42,601 nucleotides of DNA from the NCBI RefSeq assembly GCF_003933965.1, contig NZ_RSAJ01000012.1:1-42601 (forward strand). The letters are read 5' to 3'. The notes beneath the pieces were generated by a model. The model ran no database searches. It had not been told where the DNA came from and saw nothing but the letters and a program-made list of their open reading frames with translations. This document shows, one piece after another, positions 1-6,836 of the stretch. This stretch comes from Streptomyces sp. RP5T. Lineage in GTDB: Bacteria > Actinomycetota > Actinomycetes > Streptomycetales > Streptomycetaceae. Each line of letters opens with the position of its first letter. Position 1 is the stretch's first letter. The position numbers and the translations under genes were made by a program.

Positions 1-51
1 GCTCAGGACCCCCCGCCGAAGACCGTCCCGCAGAAGAGGGAATTCCACTGA
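1..51 (+). CDS. 3' end of an upstream gene (partial)
   Basis: Frame 1 is open from the left edge to a TGA at 49-51 and encodes a 16-residue tail ending KREFH. The stop overlaps the ATG of the next gene as TGATG, the usual sign of translational coupling in this window. The product cannot be identified from the tail. In comparable Streptomyces elements a DNA-translocase or coupling-protein gene often precedes a replication-relaxation gene, but that is only context. Confidence 0.5.
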   Translation, partial: AQDPPPKTVPQKREFH

Positions 52-968
52 TGCCCGCCAAGACGCTCCGACCATCCTCAGAGCCGGCCCCGAGCCCCTC
101 CGAGCCGTTGCGCCATCAGATCCTTGCGGCGCTCGCCCAGCACCGTATCGCCACCACCAGACAACTCCTCCTACTGCTGCGGCCAGAAGCGACTCGCTTC
201 GCGCTCTCCAGCCCTATGAAAACGCTGCGCGAGCAAAACCTGATCGACTACGTCGTCCTGCCGCAGTCCAACCGCACCAGGGCCTGGTTCCTCACCCCCG
301 ACGGAGCACATCTCACCCGTGACTGGCCCGCACTGCGCGGCAGGCCTCCGTATCCCATCACCTCAGCCACCGCCGCTTCCCTTCGCACCCCCCACACCCT
401 GACGGTGCTCCGCTCGCACCTGGCTTTCGCCGCTGATGCCCGCCGCCGCGGTGATGAACACGGTCCATGGGACTGGACGCCGGAGGTTTCCCACAACATC
501 GGTGACGGCGAACGCGTCGTGGCTGACGCGGTGTTGCACTACACCGCCATCGAGAGCACAGAACGCCGCAAATTGCGGGCGTTCATCGAGGTTGATCGAG
601 CCACCATGAGCAGCGAGCGCCTCGCCGTGAAGTTGATCGACTACGCGCGATTTTGGTCCTACCAGCCGCAGCCCATTGGCCGGCAGCGCTCCCGCGCCCG
701 TGTACCGGCCCCGGGTCCGACCTGGCTGCGCTGGTACCCCGTTTTTCCACGCATCCTGTTCGTCCTGACCGCAGCCTCCCGGCAGGTCCTCAATGGCCGA
801 AGCAGTGATCTGAAAGCCATGGCCGCACAGCATCCCCTTGTGGCGGCGATGGCACGGCAGGTCCCGCTCGGTGCCGCGATATTGGAGGATCTCGAGGCTG
901 AAGGAGCCACTGGCGACGTATGGATGCCGCTGGGAGGCGGCGAACCTCGTCCGTGGACCGCGCTGTGA
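51..968 (+). CDS. Replication-relaxation family protein
   Basis: A 305-residue protein that looks like the 'replication-relaxation' family found on actinobacterial plasmids and integrative elements. Residues about 22-90 form a winged-helix-like region (LRHQILAALAQHRIATTRQL, then a short basic recognition region and LIDYVVLP). The middle contains an acidic core, DAVLHYTAI...LRAFIEVDRATMS, which resembles the E-x-D core seen in this family, followed by KLIDYARFW. The start is supported by GAGGGA about 9 bases upstream and by the TGATG overlap with the preceding frame. The role is presumably DNA nicking, relaxation or replication control of the element; the exact activity is not established for the family. 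The family assignment is from recognition of the layout, not from a search. Confidence 0.75.
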   Translation: MPAKTLRPSSEPAPSPSEPLRHQILAALAQHRIATTRQLLLLLRPEATRFALSSPMKTLREQNLIDYVVLPQSNRTRAWFLTPDGAHLTRDWPALRGRPPYPITSATAASLRTPHTLTVLRSHLAFAADARRRGDEHGPWDWTPEVSHNIGDGERVVADAVLHYTAIESTERRKLRAFIEVDRATMSSERLAVKLIDYARFWSYQPQPIGRQRSRARVPAPGPTWLRWYPVFPRILFVLTAASRQVLNGRSSDLKAMAAQHPLVAAMARQVPLGAAILEDLEAEGATGDVWMPLGGGEPRPWTAL

Positions 969-1027
969 CGGCGCCGCCCATGCCCTGTTACAAGCACAGC
1001 TCGCGACAACGCGGGCGGCGGGATCAC

Positions 1028-1456
1028 ATGAGAATCAGCTCCGCCCTGGTCGCGGCCGCGCTGGCTGTCGGACTCGGTCTGGCCGCCACAGCCCCTGCCG
1101 GAGCCACGACCGCCGAACCGTCTGGCTCCCTGCCCGTGGTCACGGGAAAGAGCGACAGCGATGTCTCCATCAAACGCGCCTTCACCACATGGGCCACGAA
1201 CGTGAATGTGCGCCACAACGAAAGCAACTTCGCCACCTGCAACAACTCGCCGTCCGTGGCCAACTGTCCGAACGTCCGGGGACAGGTGAATCCGGGCGAC
1301 TCCTTCGAGGCATGGTGTCAGAAGATCGGCAGCCAGACTGTCGGCGGCAACCCGTACTGGGTCTACATCGTCCGGCCTGGCTGGTCAGGCTGGATGGCCA
1401 GTTACTACGTCGACTACCCGGACAACGTCCTTCCGGACACCCCGTTCTGCGCCTGA
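1028..1456 (+). CDS. Secreted SH3b-like small protein
   Basis: A 142-residue exported protein. Residues 1-26 are a signal peptide (MRISSALVAAALAVGLGLAA, then APAGA as a likely signal peptidase I site). The mature part carries an SH3b-like pattern: a VNVRHNES strand like the usual 'VNVRSGPS' opening, a VNPGDSFEAWCQK segment, and a closing YWVYIVRPGWSGWMASYYVDY. Four cysteines (FATC, ANC, AWC, PFC-A end) could form two disulfides outside the cell. ATG at 1028 was chosen because the signal peptide starts there; the frame is open further upstream but that part overlaps the previous gene and has no export signal. Function unknown; such proteins are often cell-wall associated. It precedes a strong terminator. 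Confidence 0.7.
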   Translation: MRISSALVAAALAVGLGLAATAPAGATTAEPSGSLPVVTGKSDSDVSIKRAFTTWATNVNVRHNESNFATCNNSPSVANCPNVRGQVNPGDSFEAWCQKIGSQTVGGNPYWVYIVRPGWSGWMASYYVDYPDNVLPDTPFCA

Positions 1457-1509
1457 GGCACGTATGACCGCGTGAGCTGGGATGCGGTACAGCTCAGCTC
1501 AACGGCTTG

Positions 1510-1551
1510 CCGCGGCTTCCGCCCGAAGCGACGGATGGGCGGAAGCCGCGG
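1510..1551. terminator. Strong bidirectional hairpin terminator
   Basis: Two perfect 15-base complementary arms, CCGCGGCTTCCGCCC (1510-1524) and its reverse complement (1537-1551), flank a 12-base loop. No U-tract follows, as is common in Streptomyces. The hairpin lies between the end of the rightward SH3b-like gene (1456) and the end of the leftward gene (1680), so it can stop transcription from both sides. Confidence 0.8.
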
Positions 1552-1679
1552 GTCGCTCCAAGCACTCAGGGTGCTGCTGCACCGGGCGGTTATGCAGGGG
1601 CGAGCGAGCGGGCCGGGCAAGCACCGCCTTCAAATCGACGGACCTCGCGCCGACATCCCAGAAGTTGAGGATCCGCCAC

Positions 1680-3131
1680 TTACGCCTGGTGGAAGTGCGG
1701 GGGCAGCAGGCCATCACCCGGCCAGAAGTCCTGCTCGGCTACGAGGACGGCGAGGAACCTGTCGACCTCGGCCAGAACCGCGGCGCGGTCGTTCGGACCG
1801 TGGGCGATGAACTCGCCGGCTGCCGCGTCGAAGGCGCGCACGTGACTGTGCGGGCCAGCGCAGATGAGGGCGCGCGCGATCTCGGGGAGGCCGAGGCTGA
1901 GGGCGTCGCACTCTCTGGCGTGGACGAGTTGCACGAGATCGGTGGTGACCTTCTCCCAGTCGCCGACCGCCGGCCAGTCAGCACCGCCGTCCAGTTCGTG
2001 GGTGAGGGTGGAGAGCGGGATGATCTCGCCCGGGTTGCGTCGCTGCGTGAGGCGGTCGTGAATCCGGGCGCCGTCGGGTTGTTGCACCTGGGGGTGCAGC
2101 AGGGAGGCCGCGGCGACCAGGGTGGTGTTGATCTCCTGGGTGCCGTCGCAGGTGTAGTACGGCTCGTGCGCGAAGAGCAGGTAGACGTCGGTGGTGCGGG
2201 CTGCGTCCTCGGGCTGGGACTGAGGCATGGGTCGGTATCCCTCCGGCGGTGACGTGTTGGTGTTGGGCGAGGGTGTGGGCCGTGCCGCGGGTTCGAAGCC
2301 GGGCGGGAGCGGGCCCAGCGGTCCTTCGCCGGCGCAGGGCTGGCAGGCCTCGGCGGTCGGCGGCTCGGCATGGGTGCGCTCCACGGTCTGGGCGACTTGG
2401 TCGGCGAGCTGGACCATCAGCCGTTCCCGGTCGATGAGGCGGGTCCAGACCGAGCGGGTGTCCTCGTTCTGGAGCAGGTCGGCGGCGTCCCACAGCAGGT
2501 TCTGGCCGATCTCGGCCGAGCGGCGCAGTTCGTAGCGGTCGCTGTCGGCGGCAGTCTGGACGATGTTGGTGTGCAGGGCGGCGAGCCGCTGGAGATACTG
2601 GCAGGCGGCCTCTTCTTCGACGATGCGAGCGTGCTCACGGGCCCGGTCGTCGAGCCGGTCAGGCAGGGCTTCGGCGAGCAGCGGGGCGAGCAGCATCGCC
2701 GGAAGGACGACGTCGGCCGGAAGGCCGTGGCTGAGGGCGGACAGCGCGGCGAAGAGGCTGATGATCCCCACGAGGACTGTGGAAAACCGCAGGGATGCGG
2801 TGCTTGTGGCGGTCAGCGCGATGCGGTGCGCGGGGTGCCGGGTCAGCCAGCGCAGGGCCAGCCGCTGTGGCAGCGTCGCGCCCGGGGTGAGCACCCCGAT
2901 CTGTCGAGGGAGGTCAGGCAGGGTGCCGTCGCAGGGCACGGTCCACGTCAGCCATCCCCACCCGGTGCGCTCATGCACGAGCGCGGGCTCACACGTGCCG
3001 GTGCACGGGGTGCAGACGCGGCCGGCCAGCAGCGCGCGGGACCATTCTTCCTCCCACCGTCGCGGATCGCGGGCAAAGGGCCGGAGAGGCTGCTGGGGGG
3101 CCGTCCGGGGGCTACGGAGCCTGTCCATCAT
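1680..3131 (-). CDS. Two-pass membrane protein of unknown function
   Basis: A 483-residue protein with no family I recognise. ATG at 3131 gives a 4-base ATGA overlap with the upstream gene; longer starts would run deep into that gene. The N-terminal part has a cysteine cluster (RVCTPCTGTCEP, about residues 36-47). Two adjacent hydrophobic segments follow, FSTVLVGIISLFAALSALS and LPADVVLPAMLLAPLLAEAL (about residues 115-155). Next comes a charged helical stretch (RAREHARIVEEEAACQYLQR), then a proline-rich linker (TPSPNTNTSPPEGYRPMPQS). The C-terminal about 170 residues look globular and acidic, suggesting a cytosolic domain attached to a membrane hairpin. It is transcribed with the winged-helix/zinc protein upstream and probably acts with it. 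Confidence 0.65.
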   Translation of the reverse strand: MMDRLRSPRTAPQQPLRPFARDPRRWEEEWSRALLAGRVCTPCTGTCEPALVHERTGWGWLTWTVPCDGTLPDLPRQIGVLTPGATLPQRLALRWLTRHPAHRIALTATSTASLRFSTVLVGIISLFAALSALSHGLPADVVLPAMLLAPLLAEALPDRLDDRAREHARIVEEEAACQYLQRLAALHTNIVQTAADSDRYELRRSAEIGQNLLWDAADLLQNEDTRSVWTRLIDRERLMVQLADQVAQTVERTHAEPPTAEACQPCAGEGPLGPLPPGFEPAARPTPSPNTNTSPPEGYRPMPQSQPEDAARTTDVYLLFAHEPYYTCDGTQEINTTLVAAASLLHPQVQQPDGARIHDRLTQRRNPGEIIPLSTLTHELDGGADWPAVGDWEKVTTDLVQLVHARECDALSLGLPEIARALICAGPHSHVRAFDAAAGEFIAHGPNDRAAVLAEVDRFLAVLVAEQDFWPGDGLLPPHFHQA

Positions 3132-4564
3132 GAAGTGCTCGCTTCCAGAAAGTCGGTCACGGTCAGGGCGGAGGTGCAGGTGGCGCAGCGGCCGCCGCCG
3201 TCGGGGTGAGCGCGACGGGGAGTCGGTCCGGGGCAGGTGCGGCACAGCGGCCAGTCGAGGCAGGCCGGGCAGAGGTCTTCACCGGGGGCGGTGCCGGGCC
3301 TGCCGCAGCCCGCGCATTCGACGAGCGCCCGGTAGGTGAGCGCCTGGTCGACCGTGCGGGCGGCGGCGGACGACGACGTGGTGGAGGGCTGCGTCGTCCA
3401 CGAGGCCTCGCCCGGGTCAGAGTCGTCGAAGCGGGCAGCGGGAGGCGGGTAGAGCTGTGCGGAGCGCAGTCGGGCGGCGACGATCGCGTCGACGGAGGTG
3501 CGGATCAGGCTCGGCAGCGGGCGGCTGGTGATGACGTGGCGCAGCTGCTCGGAGCTCCAGCCGGCGTCCAGCATCGCGGTCATGACCCGGCCCTGGTCGC
3601 ACAAGGCCTTCTCCTGCAGCAGCAGTTCGGGGTGGGCCGACCCGATGGACAGCAGCAGCCGGGTGCCCGGATCGAGATCCTGCGGCGCCGGCGTGTCCGC
3701 TCGCTGCGGAGGCACAGCAGGGCGGCCGCTCGTGCTGGAGCCGCGGGCGCACGGAGGGACGGAACTGGTCTTCTGCTTGTTGGTCTTCTTACTGATGGTG
3801 TTCTTTGTGGGGCGGTCAGCCAACGTAGGGTTATCCAGTCCTGGATAACCCGACTCTGGTTGCGACCTGGTGTTTTGCAGGGCAGGCAGGTCGGTGATGA
3901 CGTACGTGGCCGTGCCGAGGGTGCCATCGGGATGACGGTCGCGGTCCCGCTGCAGGAATCCGTGCCGCTCGAGCTCCGCCAGCCCGGTCGTCACCGCGTC
4001 CACGCCCTCGCGACCCCGGCGGGCCAGGTCTGCGACCGTCATGTGCCAGCCCTCGCGGTGGGTGCTGATCAGTCCGAACAGGCCCTTGGACTTGAAAGAC
4101 ATGCGATGGTCGCGGAACAGGCCGTTGGCGATCTGGGTGAACTGGTCGCCCGCCATCACGCCGCGGCGGATGCCCATGCCGTAATCGCCCCGGCCGTCCG
4201 CGGGGGCCGACGGCGCGTGGAGCGCTGTGGCGGCGTCCGCCATGAGGGCGTCGACGAAGGTGGGATGGTCGGTGATGGAGTAGACGGCCTCGCCGAGCGT
4301 GCCGGTCGTGCGGCGCAGGCGTTCGCGGATCAGGTAGCCGTGCGTCTCCAGCTCTTTCAGCCCGGTGCGCACCGCGTCCCGTCCGTCGGGTCCGCAGCGG
4401 ACGAGGCCGGCGACGGTCACCTGCCATCCGTTCTGGTGGGTGCTGATGTAGCCGAAGATGCCTTTAGCCTTGAAGCTGAGGCGGCGGTCGCGGAACAGCC
4501 CGTTGGCGATCTGGGTGAACTGGTCGCCCGCCATCAGCCCGCGACGGATCCGTGCTCCGGTCAT
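3128..4564 (-). CDS. Double winged-helix protein with C-terminal zinc-ribbon-like region
   Basis: A 478-residue putative DNA-binding protein. Its N-terminal half holds two tandem copies of an about 100-residue module. Each begins RRG(L/V)MAGDQFTQIANGLFRD, continues with SFK(A/S)KG(I/L)FG and an ISTH..GW segment, then a helix-turn-helix and a wing ending in ...ITD(H/L)P. The first copy is about residues 4-105 and the second about 130-230. This type of module is frequent in Streptomyces plasmid and ICE proteins annotated as helix-turn-helix proteins. A middle region follows, then a C-terminal cysteine-rich region (CAGCGRPG...CPAC...CRTC...CATC) that could bind zinc. ATG 4564 was chosen because it begins the first module; it lacks a good ribosome-binding site, and ATG 4606 is an alternative. 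It is coupled by ATGA to the membrane protein downstream. TGGTCGG boxes lie 130-225 bases upstream and may be its own operators. Confidence 0.7.
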   Translation of the reverse strand: MTGARIRRGLMAGDQFTQIANGLFRDRRLSFKAKGIFGYISTHQNGWQVTVAGLVRCGPDGRDAVRTGLKELETHGYLIRERLRRTTGTLGEAVYSITDHPTFVDALMADAATALHAPSAPADGRGDYGMGIRRGVMAGDQFTQIANGLFRDHRMSFKSKGLFGLISTHREGWHMTVADLARRGREGVDAVTTGLAELERHGFLQRDRDRHPDGTLGTATYVITDLPALQNTRSQPESGYPGLDNPTLADRPTKNTISKKTNKQKTSSVPPCARGSSTSGRPAVPPQRADTPAPQDLDPGTRLLLSIGSAHPELLLQEKALCDQGRVMTAMLDAGWSSEQLRHVITSRPLPSLIRTSVDAIVAARLRSAQLYPPPAARFDDSDPGEASWTTQPSTTSSSAAARTVDQALTYRALVECAGCGRPGTAPGEDLCPACLDWPLCRTCPGPTPRRAHPDGGGRCATCTSALTVTDFLEASTS

Positions 4565-4693
4565 CGCGCGTCCGCACGTGCGCTGTGTGCGCAGCAGCTG
4601 GGGCATCCCGCACCGCTCGCGGAAGCGAGAGGGCCTGTGCCAGCGGTCGAGGGGACGTGCGTGAGATCCATGTAGGCAGCTCACCCGCCGACG

Positions 4694-4789
4694 CCGACCA
4701 AGGCGGCGGCCACAACCCCCGACCAACGATCACGATCCGGCAACACGCACTCTGGGCTGCCGTGGTCGGGGCGTGGTCGGGCCCGACCA
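4694..4789. repeat. Cluster of TGGTCGG boxes (operator- or iteron-like)
   Basis: The heptamer TGGTCGG or its complement occurs five times in 96 bases: CCGACCA at 4694, 4719 and 4783, and TGGTCGG at 4763 and 4774. The last two form a perfect 16-base palindrome at 4774-4789. The cluster is upstream of the leftward winged-helix gene, inside a 343-base stretch (4565-4907) with no other gene I can support. The same box is clustered again at 6683-6775 ahead of the secretion operon, so one regulator may bind both. Confidence 0.55.
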
Positions 4790-4907
4790 GACCAGGACGG
4801 TCTCCAGCCGAGGCGTGGGGCACGGCCTCGAGCCGGTGCACCGCCGCATCGTCTACCAGATGAAGAGATGTGGCCCGCTCTTGAATGCAGGTCTCGGGTC
4901 TGATTTC

Positions 4908-5015
4908 TTAGGCCACGCCGACGATGCCGTACTGGGCGAACTGGCCCATCATCTTGCCGATGTCGGGGCCGCCCGAGTCCTCGGTGGCAAATCTGAGCAG
5001 CTCAGGGAGCAGCAT
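4908..5015 (-). CDS. 35-residue microprotein with a perfect ribosome-binding site
   Basis: A short frame encoding MLLPELLRFATEDSG, then GPDIGKMMGQFAQYGIVGVA and a TAA stop. It is preceded by GAGGAGGT, a near-perfect Shine-Dalgarno sequence, 5 bases before the ATG; few genes in the window have one this good. The amphipathic beginning and small glycine-rich end suggest a membrane-associated or protein-binding peptide, but I do not recognise a family. It lies just beyond a terminator of the HEPN-like gene, so it probably has its own promoter in 5016-5073 or depends on read-through. Confidence 0.55.
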   Translation of the reverse strand: MLLPELLRFATEDSGGPDIGKMMGQFAQYGIVGVA

Positions 5016-5073
5016 GGGGACCTCCTCGCGGTGGGTGCGCAGGGAGGCCTGGCGCGGGTCGGGACATGTGAAA

Positions 5074-5095
5074 GCCCCGGCGGGGGAGCCGGGGC
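5074..5095 (-). terminator. Intrinsic terminator of the HEPN-like gene
   Basis: GCCCCGGC (5074-5081) and GCCGGGGC (5088-5095) form an 8-base-pair hairpin with a 6-base loop. Read on the minus strand the hairpin is followed by TTTC, a short U-tract, and it lies 15 bases after the stop region of the leftward gene that ends at 5111. Confidence 0.7.
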
Positions 5096-5110
5096 CGACG
5101 GATCGCTCCT

Positions 5111-6100
5111 TCAGGGAGTGTCCGGTGCTGACTTCCTCAACTCCTGAGCCTGAGCGTCGTTCTGGGCCTGGATATCCCGCAACATCGTCATAAGCTCGGT
5201 GACCTGGGAATCGAGTCTCGCTTTTTCCATAGCGAGAAGGGGCAGGTCAACGTCCATGACGTCCATCCCGGCCGCGTCCATCTGTTCTATGGTCGGCAGC
5301 ACCAGCGAGCACAGGCTGCATGCGTAACCGGCGTAAGCCGCACGGCGTTCAGTCCGGCTGGCACGACCCAATTGGTTCGAGGTCAGCAGCACGACCGCGT
5401 TCGGGTTCTCGCACCCTGGGCAGGTGACGTGCCCGAAGATGATGAGGCCATCCTCCTCGGTCGGGAACCCGGGAATGCTTCCAAGCCCCGCGTGTTCCTG
5501 GAGGAGTTGCACTGCTGAATCAGGGAGCAGCGCAATCCGCTCTGCGAAGCGGTGGCGAGCTTGTTCGATGAGCCGCTTGACGTCGCGTTCCACCCGTTCG
5601 AGCTGATCATTGAGCGAGATGTCGATCAGGGACTTCCAGGCTTCCCAGTAGTCGACGGGATCCAGGCCGAGATGGGCAAGCAGTGTGTTCGTCGTGCGGC
5701 CGAATGTGGCCAGGACGTCTGCACTGTCCGAGTCGGTGGGCCCGAGGTGGACCACGCCGTTGCGCAGCTCGATCAGTTCGTCCAGTGCTGGATCCTTGGG
5801 CAGCCACCCTGCCGACCGTATGCGCGCCAGGGCCGCCGAGGCGCTGACGGTTCGGATCCGCTCGCCGATTGGCCGCAGACCCGCGAAGTGCAGGAGTACC
5901 CGGTCGTCCTTGACGGCGCCGGTCTCCATCAACAGTACCGGGTTGGTGTTGGCCAGGGCCGCCTTCAAGAGGCGCTCGATGCTGAGGCCAGCGTGCAGGA
6001 CGAACACCTCGTCGTCCTGGTCGCGGTGGGCTTGCAGCGCGAGCCCGGCGAACTTCTTGGCCCCGGCAAGCAGACTCTCGAAGGAGAGCGAATCGTCCAT
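5111..6100 (-). CDS. HEPN-like protein with a zinc-binding CxxC pair
   Basis: A 329-residue soluble protein. The N-terminal about 180 residues are helical and include ELRNGVVHLG near residues 111-120, which fits the R-x4-H signature of HEPN ribonucleases. Helices before it (FVLHAGLSIERLLKAALANT) resemble the first helix of Apea/DUF-type HEPN proteins. The second part has CPGC (about 228) and CSLC (about 262), a spaced CxxC pair typical of a zinc ribbon, and the end (KARLDSQVTELMTMLRDIQA) is a coiled coil. If the HEPN reading is right it could be an RNA-cleaving abortive-infection or toxin-like protein; without structure prediction it stays a motif-level call. It has its own terminator and a candidate promoter. 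No obvious antitoxin partner adjoins it except the 35-residue microprotein downstream. Confidence 0.55.
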   Translation of the reverse strand: MDDSLSFESLLAGAKKFAGLALQAHRDQDDEVFVLHAGLSIERLLKAALANTNPVLLMETGAVKDDRVLLHFAGLRPIGERIRTVSASAALARIRSAGWLPKDPALDELIELRNGVVHLGPTDSDSADVLATFGRTTNTLLAHLGLDPVDYWEAWKSLIDISLNDQLERVERDVKRLIEQARHRFAERIALLPDSAVQLLQEHAGLGSIPGFPTEEDGLIIFGHVTCPGCENPNAVVLLTSNQLGRASRTERRAAYAGYACSLCSLVLPTIEQMDAAGMDVMDVDLPLLAMEKARLDSQVTELMTMLRDIQAQNDAQAQELRKSAPDTP

Positions 6101-6138
6101 GGATGGACGGTAACCGCCCCTGCAACACAGGGCGATGG

Positions 6139-6167
6139 ATTCTAAAACGGCTCGGCCCCAAGGCGAA
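6139..6167 (-). promoter_or_regulatory. Candidate sigma-70-type promoter of the HEPN-like gene
   Basis: On the minus strand TAGAAT (6144-6139) matches a -10 element. TTCGCC, 17 bases further upstream (6167-6162), is a weak -35. The -10 ends about 38 bases before the ATG at 6100. The -35 match is only partial. Confidence 0.35.
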
Positions 6168-6397
6168 CCACACCCAGGAACTCTCCAAGGCTGGGGCCTT
6201 GTTTAGCTCGCAGCGACCCAGATCGACTCGGCTTGGCTGCGATCGGCGGAGCGTTCTCCGGGACGTTCCGTGTGGTGGCTGGCGCGGTCGGCGACGCCGT
6301 CTTCGGAGATCCGGGCGCGGATTGAGGCCCCCCACCTTCCGCGGCCCGGCTGCCGACTTGGTCCTGCGGATCGCGTTGAACAACGTCTCGTTCCGGC

Positions 6398-6609
6398 TGC
6401 GCAATCGGTGCGTCGGGCCGACTGCGCACTCGCGCGTGGGCCGTTGCGCAGAGGCTGCGCACCGAGTCGTGGGTCGTGCGCAATCGGCGTGCACGTGTAA
6501 GTGCGCAGCCTCCGCCCGGGTGGTCGGGAGCCGGCGCATCCGGTTGCCGCTGCGCGGTCCCCGGGAGGCCCGGGGGCTGGGTGCCCGCGGCTTCTCCCCG
6601 CGTTGCGCA
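6398..6609. repeat. Cluster of palindromic TGCGCA hexamers
   Basis: TGCGCA occurs at 6398, 6423, 6445, 6456, 6477, 6502 and 6604. Seven more lie inside the first 440 bases of the next gene (7102, 7130, 7145, 7190, 7222, 7229, 7268). At the base composition of this DNA well under one copy would be expected in either stretch. Most are followed by A or G. Confidence 0.6.
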
Positions 6610-6682
6610 CTGGGCACCGCCTGCCCCGATCACGTGTGATCCGCTGCGTATCGAGCGGGACTCCACGGGGTGCGAAATGTCG

Positions 6683-6775
6683 TGGTCGGGTGTGTGGTCG
6701 GGGCGACCATGGCGCAGACCACGGGTTTGTGTCCCCTTCGTGATCGTGGTCGGGCCTTCGTGGTCGGTGGTCGGG
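6683..6775. repeat. TGGTCGG box cluster ahead of the secretion operon
   Basis: Five TGGTCGG copies start at 6683, 6695, 6747, 6761 and 6768. The second is part of an inverted repeat TGGTCG-GGG-CGACCA (6695-6709). They lie 62-154 bases before the start of the first type IV secretion gene and match the cluster at 4694-4789. Confidence 0.6.
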
Positions 6776-6797
6776 TCGGGGTCGGCGGGTTGCATCG

Positions 6798-6824
6798 GGT
6801 CAGAAGCAACAACTCGTTCTGACC
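6798..6824 (+). promoter_or_regulatory. Inverted repeat before the first secretion gene
   Basis: GGTCAGAA (6798-6805) and TTCTGACC (6817-6824) are perfect 8-base inverted arms around an 11-base spacer. The right arm ends beside the TGGGAG ribosome-binding site at 6825-6830 of the gene starting at 6837. It may be an operator or an mRNA hairpin that limits translation of the operon. Confidence 0.5.
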
Positions 6825-6836
6825 TGGGAGTTTGGA

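Larger units (their letters stand above)
6101..6836. other. 0.7 kb control region without a supported gene
   Basis: The frames here have no ribosome-binding site, domain or codon pattern that I trust. The stretch separates the leftward HEPN-like gene from the rightward secretion operon. It holds the HEPN promoter candidate, seven TGCGCA hexamers, five TGGTCGG boxes and an inverted repeat just before the first operon gene. The density of repeats suggests regulation, replication or transfer-origin functions; which one cannot be told from the sequence. Confidence 0.55.

Noticed and set aside
3206-4675. 489-codon plus-strand frame
   Set aside because: Opposite the double winged-helix gene, whose duplicated motif is unmistakable; this frame is Gly/Ala/Arg low complexity.
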